A DNA stretch of 44,488 nt from Melioribacteraceae bacterium (GTDB taxonomy: Bacteria; Bacteroidota; Ignavibacteria; Ignavibacteriales; Melioribacteraceae). The notes below the pieces were generated by a model. That model saw nothing but the letters and a program-made list of their open reading frames with translations. It searched no databases and was not told where the DNA came from. Below are positions 7,553 to 16,041 of this stretch, piece by piece. The DNA is taken from the NCBI GenBank assembly GCA_021740785.1, contig JAIOZI010000045.1:1-44488 (forward strand), written 5' to 3'. A program made the position numbers and the translations under genes. The stretch's first letter is position 1; every line of letters begins with the position of its first letter.

Positions 7553-9480
7553 AATTTCGATGTGATTACCTTATTATCACTTTCAACATTTTCAAAATCT
7601 ATAAGCAGCGATCTTGATTCCCCGGATTCAAGATTTTCAACGTCCAGTAAAATTGTATTGGATGATTCATCAAAAGTAAAATCCGGAATTTCTGTGTTAA
7701 TAATATCAGATGATATTTTGATATCTTTTATTTTTTTGTTTACATAAACCTGCACAACAAAATCTTCCGTATTTTGATTACCTGGATTTGTTATTTCAAG
7801 CGCCAACCTTCTTTTACTTCGAGTAGTATATTGAATTTCTATACCGCCGCGCCTCAACCACCACTGATACAATTGATCGATAGTAGGAAGCCAGAAATTT
7901 TTCTCAACAATATACTTCATCATTTCACCAACCACCGGGGCGTACTGAGAACGGAGCTGTGAATCGGTGTGAACGCGGAATAGATAAAGCCCGCCTTCAA
8001 ATAAAATTCTATCCACATCCTCTTCATAAGTATATTTTTGAAAATCCAAATCCCTCAGACCATAGTCATCAATAATTTTGTAATCATCACGTGCAGTTTT
8101 TGTTAAAATAAGTATCGGAATTTCATTTCTATATTCAATCTTCGGAACAGACCGATCGGTAAGTGAATCGAGTACCATAAAATTGTAACCGGTAAGAGAC
8201 ATAGCCTGTAATGAATTTTCGTCACTAAATCCATACAGTGGTGAAAAACCTTTAATAGGTGGATTGATAATAGTACTGTCAATAATATCACGGGTTTTCA
8301 TCATTACTTCAACTTGAGTTGGGCGATCAAATAATTTATTAACCGTATCCTCAACTGATTCAAGAAAACCGACATCCGATAATCCGCCAAATTCACCGTA
8401 CTGAGAAGTTTCTCTCATTAAGCTTGGATTTTCCAATGCTATATAGGGGTCAACGAAGAAAACAGCCGGATACCTGTAATTCCTCATGACGCCAAAAAGA
8501 TTTGATATGTTTGCCGGTTCATTAGTAATTGTTGGTATTAGTACTGCTGCAGCGTCGTATGGTGAAGGCCAATCCCTAATATATGAAACCGGTTGATACG
8601 TCAACCAATTCATACAATTTTTAAACATTCTATCGAAATAAATATAATCTTCCTGTTCACCGATTACGGAATTAATTTCAAATCCGAACCAGACAAATCT
8701 CCCCTTGCCGTAAGAACCATAAGCAATACCGGCGCTATTTTCAATTTGTTCTCTAACTAATCCAGCTTCTTTTCTAAAATCAAACCAGAAACTAACTTGA
8801 GTAGTTCGCGGTTCTAAAACTTTAGCATAAATCGGTCGATCCCATGTGGCAATTTTCAATGTATAACCGGTCGGTATTCCTGCGGTAATCGGAAGGTTTC
8901 CTCTGAGTGTGTGAATTTTATAAGTTTCTTCCGGATCCATTTCTCGAGTGAAATTCATACCAAAAACTTCCGTAAAAAATTCCCAGCCTCTCCATTTGGC
9001 ATCCTGGGATACGGTTGCAGTTCCACCTGTAGCAAATATGCTGCCGCCATTATTTATATATTTTTTCAATTGAGATAGCTCTCTATCACTAAGAGAACTA
9101 GAACCAGGCAGGATAATTACTTTATACCCCATATGATTGCCGAGTTCAATTGTCTGATCAGAGATTATGTCATAGGCAAATTTATTGGCGCTCAGGAAAC
9201 TTTCCCAGGTGCTTACATTATCGCTTAGCCATGTATCACCGTCCTCAAGTCTATTCTCTGTATATTTAGAATAGAGAACCGCTACTTTATTTTTCTCAGC
9301 AGTGAGCAATGAGAGATTTGCCTTAGTAGGAGTTATCTCATCAATTTCATATCTCCCGTAAACACCTTTCAGTACCAAAAGAAATACCAGAATGGCTGCA
9401 ATAATAAGGACCAAACCACCGATAAATATAATTAAATAATTTACAGTGAAGCCCGTATTTTTAGCACTCTTTACCGCCAT
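7549..9480 (-). CDS. Membrane-anchored GATase-like/NodB-like protein, catalytic residues apparently lost
   Basis: A 643-residue protein: one N-terminal membrane anchor (~15-37), then an extracytoplasmic region. Residues ~64-290 look like a class I glutamine amidotransferase-fold domain (KVIILPGSSSLSDREL...GGSIFATGG). Residues ~305-560 follow the layout of a NodB polysaccharide deacetylase (YPAVFFVDP, then GFSPLYGFSDENSL). The usual TFDDG motif is IPTITN at 315-320, and no HxxxH zinc motif is seen where GEFGGLSDVGFL stands (362-373). A beta-sandwich-like tail follows. It overlaps the upstream gene by 10 nt and the downstream one by 4 nt. By position it corresponds to PgaB/IcaB, but it more likely binds glycan than deacetylates it. 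Confidence 0.7.
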   Translation of the reverse strand: MAVKSAKNTGFTVNYLIIFIGGLVLIIAAILVFLLVLKGVYGRYEIDEITPTKANLSLLTAEKNKVAVLYSKYTENRLEDGDTWLSDNVSTWESFLSANKFAYDIISDQTIELGNHMGYKVIILPGSSSLSDRELSQLKKYINNGGSIFATGGTATVSQDAKWRGWEFFTEVFGMNFTREMDPEETYKIHTLRGNLPITAGIPTGYTLKIATWDRPIYAKVLEPRTTQVSFWFDFRKEAGLVREQIENSAGIAYGSYGKGRFVWFGFEINSVIGEQEDYIYFDRMFKNCMNWLTYQPVSYIRDWPSPYDAAAVLIPTITNEPANISNLFGVMRNYRYPAVFFVDPYIALENPSLMRETSQYGEFGGLSDVGFLESVEDTVNKLFDRPTQVEVMMKTRDIIDSTIINPPIKGFSPLYGFSDENSLQAMSLTGYNFMVLDSLTDRSVPKIEYRNEIPILILTKTARDDYKIIDDYGLRDLDFQKYTYEEDVDRILFEGGLYLFRVHTDSQLRSQYAPVVGEMMKYIVEKNFWLPTIDQLYQWWLRRGGIEIQYTTRSKRRLALEITNPGNQNTEDFVVQVYVNKKIKDIKISSDIINTEIPDFTFDESSNTILLDVENLESGESRSLLIDFENVESDNKVITSKL

Positions 9481-9992
9481 CTAAGAGTTTCCTCTTTTTT
9501 AGATTCTTCTTTTTTCTTACTTTTTTGCTTTTCAGGTTCTACATAACCTTCTTCAGTATATCTCATAAAACGAGATTTACCGGTGAATTTTTCCGCTTCA
9601 ACCGTTGGTTTTGGTCTGGCAACCGGTTTCTTAAATTGCTGTTCCTCTGCATAAGTTGGAGGATTAACAAAAGTAGGTCGAAGCTGCGGTCCGGTTTCCC
9701 TTTCCTGAGTAGTAGCAAACATCGGTTGACGTTGAGATTCAGCACCGGTTTCCCGTGTTACATATTGCTCATCCACATAAGTCCGCCGCGTACCGGTTTG
9801 AGTTAACTTCTGTTCGGTCATCAATGGTGCCGGTGTAATTAGTTCAGCAGGCAGAGCGCTGGGTTGTGCAGCTTTTTGCGTTCGCCCTTTACGTTCTCTT
9901 ACTTTATATAATACATATGCACCAACGGCTAATATGAACGTAGATATTGTTGCAACAAGAATAATAAGTGATAAAATTGGAATTAATTCCAT
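9471..9992 (-). CDS. Small single-pass membrane protein
   Basis: A 173-residue protein with one N-terminal membrane helix (~5-28, PILSLIILVATISTFILAVG), then a basic stop-transfer (KVRERKGR). The tail is low-complexity, rich in Pro, Gln, Thr and Lys, ending in Lys/Glu-rich sequence. No known family is recognised. It starts 27 nt after the GT2 gene and overlaps the NodB-like gene by 10 nt. By position and topology it could be the functional counterpart of PgaD-like small partners of processive synthases, but sequence similarity is not visible. The disordered cytoplasmic tail may recruit other locus proteins. Confidence 0.65.
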   Translation of the reverse strand: MELIPILSLIILVATISTFILAVGAYVLYKVRERKGRTQKAAQPSALPAELITPAPLMTEQKLTQTGTRRTYVDEQYVTRETGAESQRQPMFATTQERETGPQLRPTFVNPPTYAEEQQFKKPVARPKPTVEAEKFTGKSRFMRYTEEGYVEPEKQKSKKKEESKKEETLRWR

Positions 9993-10019
9993 TTTATACC
10001 TCTAAATAATTTTCAAACT

Positions 10020-11438
10020 TTACTTTTTTACAGTACCAGTGGCTGCTGCTCCAACACGTTCTAATTTTCCCCAGTCCATTTCAATACCGAGGAATTCTTC
10101 AATTGTCGCCATCCACTTGGTTATATCAATCAATAAAATAAATACAATTCTATATACGAATGAATAAGGGACTAACCTAGCCTCCTCTTTTTCAGCGGCT
10201 ACGCAATAAATTCCAGCCATTAAATCAAGTATTGCAATACCGAGCCACCAAAAGACGATAAGACTTGTCATACCATAGACAAGAGCCACAACAATGAAAA
10301 AGATGTTGGCAAAAATATTCATTGCAGGCCAGATTAATGCTTCAAAAAACATTGATCCCAAAACTAAAGTATTATTAAAGTTCAATGTGGGATTATATAT
10401 ATATTTTTTATGCTTTCTGATTGCTTGTAAAATCCCGCGAGTCCATCTGTAACGCTGTTTAAGAAGCTGCTGTAATTTTTCCGGAGCCTCAGTCCACGCT
10501 TGCGATTCGGGCTCATATTCAATTTTCCAACCTTTTGCTAAAATCTTTAAAGTAACATCGGCATCTTCGGCAAAAGTATCGCTCGAATAATAACCTGCGT
10601 CCTGCATTGCTCTTTTTCTAAATATTCCAATTGGACCCGGGATAATATTTACCATTTTCAAAAATCCCTGGGCGCTTCTTGCCATGTTCAAACCTTCAAT
10701 GTATTCTAGTGCCTGAAGGTCGGTAAAAAACTTTTTCCTGTTTGTGACTTTAACGTTACCTGCAACAGCCCCAACAGCCGGATCTATAAAATGTCTTATA
10801 CCTTTTATCAATGTATCGGGCGCTAGTGTAGAATCACCATCCATGCAGACTACAAAATCCGCTTCAGAATATTGAATACCTGCATTTAACGCTTTAGCTT
10901 TTCCGCCATTCGGTTTGTTTATAAGTGATACTTTAATTTTCTTAGGACCTATTCCGTCATGATGCCCTACTAACTGTTCGGCAACAACTGCTGTATCGTC
11001 ACTTGAACCGTCATTTATTATAATTATTTCATAATTCGGGTAATTCAATTTTAGAAGTGATTCAATCGATTCCTTTATTACCTTACCTTCATTAAACACA
11101 GGGACCAATATTGATATGAATGGAGTATAACCTTCTTTTTCCTGAACAGTATATTTTGTAATATATAGATATGCCAACACAATTATCGAAAAATATCTAA
11201 AAAGCAGTTGGAAGAGAAATAATGCTAGAGATACAATGGATGCATACACAAGCAAACCGGCAAATGATAATACAGTATACGGAAGAGTAATTAAAATAAT
11301 TATCAGAAGAATGACAGAAGCAGTACCGGAGAGAATCATGGTTCTTAATTTCTCACGTTTCTCATTTCTCTTAGGCGGTTCAACTTCCCTATTATCAAGA
11401 ATTATCTGATGTTTTTCTTTTTTCTTTTCGTCTTCCAT
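10020..11438 (-). CDS. Processive family 2 glycosyltransferase (exopolysaccharide synthase)
   Basis: A 472-residue inner-membrane protein with two N-terminal membrane helices (~33-95), a cytoplasmic GT2 domain (~104-340) and about two to four C-terminal helices. The catalytic set is complete: VPVFNEG at ~112, INDGSSDDT at 141-149, DGD at 200-202 (UDP-sugar/metal), the ED pair at 291-292 and QRYRW at 328-332. This is the synthase class of PgaC/IcaA, cellulose and hyaluronan synthases, which polymerise a sugar and push the chain through the membrane. The sugar cannot be predicted here. It is preceded by a 264-bp gap after the TPR-barrel gene, so a second internal promoter is possible. Confidence 0.92.
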   Translation of the reverse strand: MEDEKKKEKHQIILDNREVEPPKRNEKREKLRTMILSGTASVILLIIILITLPYTVLSFAGLLVYASIVSLALFLFQLLFRYFSIIVLAYLYITKYTVQEKEGYTPFISILVPVFNEGKVIKESIESLLKLNYPNYEIIIINDGSSDDTAVVAEQLVGHHDGIGPKKIKVSLINKPNGGKAKALNAGIQYSEADFVVCMDGDSTLAPDTLIKGIRHFIDPAVGAVAGNVKVTNRKKFFTDLQALEYIEGLNMARSAQGFLKMVNIIPGPIGIFRKRAMQDAGYYSSDTFAEDADVTLKILAKGWKIEYEPESQAWTEAPEKLQQLLKQRYRWTRGILQAIRKHKKYIYNPTLNFNNTLVLGSMFFEALIWPAMNIFANIFFIVVALVYGMTSLIVFWWLGIAILDLMAGIYCVAAEKEEARLVPYSFVYRIVFILLIDITKWMATIEEFLGIEMDWGKLERVGAAATGTVKK

Positions 11439-11702
11439 AGCTTCAAATATAGTTATTATTATTTACAATAGCTCAATATCTATGCCACTAAAAAGTTCTG
11501 AAAACGCTCACCAATAATCATTAAATTTAGTTCCCTTGAATCAAACCAATAATATGTATTTATATGATCCAAATTGCAGATAAATTTGACTTAAATATAA
11601 TATAATAATTAAGGTGTTGCAATAAAATAAGTTATGTATGATCATTAAAGTAAATTAATAAAAATAACGAGGTAAACTATTAGTTCTAACTAAATAGTAT
11701 TT

Positions 11703-14600
11703 CTATCTGATTGACCAAAATGCGGTAAAAAAGATAGCCCTTGAATCATAGCCATAACTTTCCCTAACGGTACTGCCAATAAAGGCGTTTAAGCCAAGTG
11801 TAAGGTGTTCAATTGGTTTATAAAATATTTGTGTGTAAAGCTGTCGTATTATAAAATCACTCTCCGGAACATAACCCAATTTACCCCCGATCAAAACATC
11901 AACTTTATTATCTTTATAAACTTGCCATTCACCCCAAAGACTGTGAGAAACAAAATCAGTGGGAGAATAATATAGATTGGTAAGATTATATCTAAAGTCA
12001 CTAAAGAAGTACTCATACCCTAATTCGAGATTCGGTATAAATTTTTTGCCAAGTCTGAATTCAATATTATTGCCTTCATTCCCGGTTGTATAACTTTCTT
12101 CTTCAGTGATCAGGAATTTGTAATACCCTAAGACTCTCAAATCATTTCTAAATCTATAGTCGCCTTTAAACGTAAAAGCATGTGCAGTTAACCGTGTTGT
12201 AACTAAAGTTGGCGAGTACAAAATGAAAGCAGCGTCATTCTGTAAATACGAGAGTTCGAATTCATAGTGATCTTCAACTTCATGTTGAATTCGCGCATCC
12301 CATATTGGATGGTCCAGTCTTCCGGGAGAAAAGCTTCTTCCATATCCTAGAATAATCATCCAATTTTCATGAGGTTTAATATTGATAGACCCGGTATAAG
12401 CAGTATAATTAACATAATTATATAGTGAACTTACATATCCCCTAACAAAGTTAATACCGATGGTGAGATAAGAAGTAACACCGGTTTCCAATCCTATTCC
12501 ACCGTATGAGTAATTGAAATCAAGGTTATCATCAAAGTAATAATATACCGGCGAAACCAAAAGGTATGATAGAAAATTATATCTCAAATCATACATTGTG
12601 CTTCTCCACAGATTGCCTTCAAAAGCTTCAGGCGGAAGCCAGCCAATTCTTTCATCTATCTTATATTCTTCGGGAGCAATATCTTCAACCGATTCATACA
12701 TTGCCAAAGCTTCTTTCGGTCTGCCGACTGCCGAGTAACAATCGCCCAAATAAATCTTCGTTTCATAATCAGTAGAATCCTCTTCTTCAACAAGGCGTTC
12801 AAATTCATATAACGCCGTAACAGAATCACCCTTCCAGAAATAAACTTTTGCTCTCTGCTTATCAAGCTCATAATTATAACCTTCTGATAATGCGCGGTCA
12901 AGAATGTTGACGGCATTATCATAATCCTCAACAGCAATGTATGCATCCGAAATGTCCTTATACACCAGTGGGTCTACATATTGATTCGTATCGGCAATAT
13001 ATTCTTCATATAAAGGAATAGCATACTCTAAATCACCTGCCTTATGAAATTTGCGTGCATCATCTAACTTCTGCATATGTCTTATTTGCTCTTCACGAAG
13101 TTCATGAAGATAAATCATATTATCGAGTTGAATTAATTCCGTGTTATCCGGATTAACATTTCTCGCGAGTTCAGCATAATATTTTGCATTTTCTATATCT
13201 TCATTTGCAAAATAAAGAGAACCCAATGTTATAAGAGCGGAGATATTAGTTGAATCATCTTCTACCACTGACAGCAAATACTCCTCGGCAATTTCTTGAT
13301 CTTCTCTCAGCCATGTCGCTAACTGTCCGAGAAGCAATTTTTGTGGAGTTGAAAGTTCATCTGTGTTTTCCATGATGGTTTTCATCTCTGCATATGATTC
13401 TTCATATCGTCTATCCCAGGCTAGATTCTGAGCGTAAATAAACCTCAGCTCATCATCATCAGGATTTAGCTGAAGATATTCACTTAGTATTTCCAATGCC
13501 TCAGAATAGTTTTCTAAACTTGAATATTTTTGCGCAACTAATTTCGTTGCTTCGCGATCGGATGGATTGGTTTTAATGGCTGCCAGCCCGGAGTCTATTT
13601 TCGCTGTATAAAAAGCTTCTCTCTCTTCAACAACACGATTATAAAGATCGGCATAGCGCTGAGTGCTGCCATATTCTTCTTCCAAGATCAATACTTGTTC
13701 AAAAGCTTCTTCGTACCTTTTCTTTGCAATCAATTCATCAATCAACCTGAATCTTATTTCATCATTATCAGGATTGCTTTTCAGCACCTTAAAATAATAA
13801 TCGATTGTGTACTCTCTCTCAAATGATCTGGGTCTGAATAAAGTTAGATAACCCTTTTGTGTCGCGAGGTCCAAACCATCTTGTGCTTCTTTGAAAAAAG
13901 GTTTAAACGACAAAGCATTTCTGAATGCCTGCTCCGCATTCCTGTAATTACCCAACCACATAGTAAAATATCCATAACGGCTCCATAACCTCCAGTCCTC
14001 AGGATAACGTTCAACATATTTTTTTAATATAATTTCACCCTTCTTTATATGTTTCGTATGGCTGAGTATTTCCGTGTACCTAATAATATCATCCGGGGGC
14101 GCATCATCGTAGCGCGCTAAGTATTGATCATACCATTCTTCTGCAATCAACCATTCTTCCAGCCACCTATAGGCTTTACCGATTTCCAGGTAATTGAAAG
14201 GATTAGTAGGATCAATAGCTATTTCTCTTTTGTAACCGTCTATCTGCTTATAAAGTAATTCGTGCCAGTCTCTTAAAGCTCTATCCAGGTTTTCTTTAAT
14301 TTCTATATTCTGCGGTTCAAGCCTGTGCGCTCTTCGAAAATCTAATACAGCGTATTGATACTGAGATCGTTTTTCATAAGATAGACCGCGAAGATTATAA
14401 CCTTCAGCAAGTTGAGGATTAGCTGTGACAAATTTATGAAATAAATCTATCGCTTCGCCGTATCTTCCGGCTTGCATGTGTGCAATTGCCTGTCTTTTCA
14501 ATCCTTCATCGGATCTGCTTAACTTTTGACTGTAATTTTGTGAAGTGAAAATAAATAAACAGACAATCACAAATAATATTGTAATTGTATTTTGCCTCAT
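11703..14600 (-). CDS. TPR-repeat outer-membrane beta-barrel protein (PgaA/YaiO-like export channel)
   Basis: A 965-residue protein with a Sec signal peptide (~1-24, ending QNYSQ). Many TPR repeats fill ~30-680 (A-x-x-x-G-x-x-x-x-A and N-P repeats). The last ~280 residues are rich in Tyr/Phe and alternate hydrophobic positions, ending in FFTAFWSIR, as expected for an outer-membrane barrel. Family knowledge: a periplasmic TPR domain fused to a barrel is the design of PgaA, BcsC and related exopolysaccharide exporters; YaiO-type barrels look similar. Its ATG overlaps the stop of the KaiC-like gene by 4 nt (ATGA), giving translational coupling. It is the likely export channel for the polymer made by the GT2 enzyme. 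Confidence 0.8.
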   Translation of the reverse strand: MRQNTITILFVIVCLFIFTSQNYSQKLSRSDEGLKRQAIAHMQAGRYGEAIDLFHKFVTANPQLAEGYNLRGLSYEKRSQYQYAVLDFRRAHRLEPQNIEIKENLDRALRDWHELLYKQIDGYKREIAIDPTNPFNYLEIGKAYRWLEEWLIAEEWYDQYLARYDDAPPDDIIRYTEILSHTKHIKKGEIILKKYVERYPEDWRLWSRYGYFTMWLGNYRNAEQAFRNALSFKPFFKEAQDGLDLATQKGYLTLFRPRSFEREYTIDYYFKVLKSNPDNDEIRFRLIDELIAKKRYEEAFEQVLILEEEYGSTQRYADLYNRVVEEREAFYTAKIDSGLAAIKTNPSDREATKLVAQKYSSLENYSEALEILSEYLQLNPDDDELRFIYAQNLAWDRRYEESYAEMKTIMENTDELSTPQKLLLGQLATWLREDQEIAEEYLLSVVEDDSTNISALITLGSLYFANEDIENAKYYAELARNVNPDNTELIQLDNMIYLHELREEQIRHMQKLDDARKFHKAGDLEYAIPLYEEYIADTNQYVDPLVYKDISDAYIAVEDYDNAVNILDRALSEGYNYELDKQRAKVYFWKGDSVTALYEFERLVEEEDSTDYETKIYLGDCYSAVGRPKEALAMYESVEDIAPEEYKIDERIGWLPPEAFEGNLWRSTMYDLRYNFLSYLLVSPVYYYFDDNLDFNYSYGGIGLETGVTSYLTIGINFVRGYVSSLYNYVNYTAYTGSINIKPHENWMIILGYGRSFSPGRLDHPIWDARIQHEVEDHYEFELSYLQNDAAFILYSPTLVTTRLTAHAFTFKGDYRFRNDLRVLGYYKFLITEEESYTTGNEGNNIEFRLGKKFIPNLELGYEYFFSDFRYNLTNLYYSPTDFVSHSLWGEWQVYKDNKVDVLIGGKLGYVPESDFIIRQLYTQIFYKPIEHLTLGLNAFIGSTVRESYGYDSRAIFFTAFWSIR

Positions 14601-15865
14601 TTTATAAATGCACTAAAGGGTCGGTATCCCGATCCGCTTTCATCTGCTGATTCTAAATATTCTATCATTGCATCAGCATTTTCAACACTTTCATTTACTT
14701 CAGCATTGAAGATTGAGATGAATTCAACTACTGCCCTTAAATAGTTTCTATCCTGACTTGGTAATGAATGTAATAAATTTTGCATCAAGTTTGTTATTTT
14801 TTGACGGTCGCTTCTTACAACAAGAACCATAACCTTGTTATCAACTACACAGATTTTATCTTTTTTATCTGTAGACGATTTCACCGATGATTTCAATTGG
14901 TTCAACGATAATAATCCTTTCACCTGTGCAGCCGGGTCAAGTTTAAATGAAATTAAATTGAATTTCTGTCCGGTACTTCTGTACAAAGCAATCTGATTAT
15001 TGAGAATCAATTGAAAATCGGTATAACTGTACACATTTGAAAAAGTATATGATTCAGAAGTAACATCCATACGGGTAAGCCGAATGTTACCAGGTTCTTG
15101 AAAATCACTATCTTCACTTCCGTTGGAATCTTCTTCCTCAACCTTAGTCTCCTCTCCGGAATCTATACTAATTCCCTTGTAGGGCTCAATTTTATATTCG
15201 GCTGAAAATTGACCTTCGGCATGACCTACGTTTGGAGTAATTACAACAGTCCCGCCGTGAAATTTGCTATCAAATTTACTCTGACTCTTTTTCAAATAGA
15301 TAACACCAGTTACAGTATTGGTTATTGTCTCAACCAATTCTTGTGCGCGCTGTGTAGCCGGTTCAGAGATAATAAACATACTCGTAATATCGTGATCTTC
15401 AATTCTTTCAATTGTATGCAGGAATGAATCTCGGAGTCGATTGATATGATTAAAACCTATGTACGGTGTTAGTTCATCAAAAATAATTCTGTCCGGATGG
15501 TACTGGTTAACAACAGTCACAATATCATTCAAGTATTCAACTAAATAATCATCCGGGTTATGCATTTCATAAATATCATTCGGCGGTGCCACTCTTACGA
15601 CGATAATCAAATTTTGATTCATATAAGACTGGATATCAAAATTTAGTGATGCAGCTTGAATCATTAAATCTTTTGGACGCATATTCGTAAAGAACAAACA
15701 TACCTCTTGAGACTTTGCTGTTTCGAGTGCAAATTGAAGACCCAATAATGTTCTGCCAGATTTTCGAGGTCCGATAATCACATAACTTCCACCTCTATAA
15801 ACTCCGCCCCAATTTTTATCAATAAGCTTGAAGCCGGACGATATTAATCTTACTGTGGTTCCCAT
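14597..15865 (-). CDS. KaiC/RecA-like ATPase with atypical Walker A and extra C-terminal domain
   Basis: A 422-residue cytoplasmic protein. Residues ~1-230 follow the KaiC/RadA-like RecA fold: ISSGFKLIDKNWGGVYRGGSYVI before the P-loop, Walker B RIIFDE (Asp130). The P-loop reads GPRKSGRT (32-39), with Arg where the invariant Lys should be. The paired catalytic Glu typical of KaiC (FEE) is replaced by TNMRPKD (60-66). After an acidic linker (~235-260), residues ~275-410 form an alpha/beta region whose strand order vaguely resembles a degenerate GGDEF domain; this is only an impression. It is the first gene of the locus and coupled to the TPR-barrel gene. Such an ATPase is not a standard part of Pga-type systems. 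Confidence 0.75.
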   Translation of the reverse strand: MGTTVRLISSGFKLIDKNWGGVYRGGSYVIIGPRKSGRTLLGLQFALETAKSQEVCLFFTNMRPKDLMIQAASLNFDIQSYMNQNLIIVVRVAPPNDIYEMHNPDDYLVEYLNDIVTVVNQYHPDRIIFDELTPYIGFNHINRLRDSFLHTIERIEDHDITSMFIISEPATQRAQELVETITNTVTGVIYLKKSQSKFDSKFHGGTVVITPNVGHAEGQFSAEYKIEPYKGISIDSGEETKVEEEDSNGSEDSDFQEPGNIRLTRMDVTSESYTFSNVYSYTDFQLILNNQIALYRSTGQKFNLISFKLDPAAQVKGLLSLNQLKSSVKSSTDKKDKICVVDNKVMVLVVRSDRQKITNLMQNLLHSLPSQDRNYLRAVVEFISIFNAEVNESVENADAMIEYLESADESGSGYRPFSAFIK

Positions 15866-15943
15866 TTAAATTCCTAATTTTAATACAAACATGCATCAAT
15901 CACTGTGCCACCAATAAAGCTTAAATATATACTCTATTCAAAG

Positions 15944-15973
15944 CTATTAAAAGTAAGATATGTATTATTTCAA
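15944..15973 (-). promoter_or_regulatory. Possible promoter of the exopolysaccharide locus
   Basis: Minus strand: TTGAAA (15968-15973), 18 nt, TAATAG (15944-15949). It lies ~80 bp upstream of the KaiC-like ATG, in the 176-bp gap after the GH9 gene. This is a match to sigma-70-like boxes only; no mapping data exist. Confidence 0.35.
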
Positions 15974-16041
15974 AACATTATCTCAGAATGAGTCAACTTT
16001 TCTTAAGGTACTGATAAAAATTATAATAATAGCATTATCTA

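Noticed and set aside
11444-11451. TATATTTG (minus strand) as a promoter for the GT2 gene
   Set aside because: It lies only 6 nt before the ATG, would give an almost leaderless transcript, and no -33/-35 box is at the right distance.
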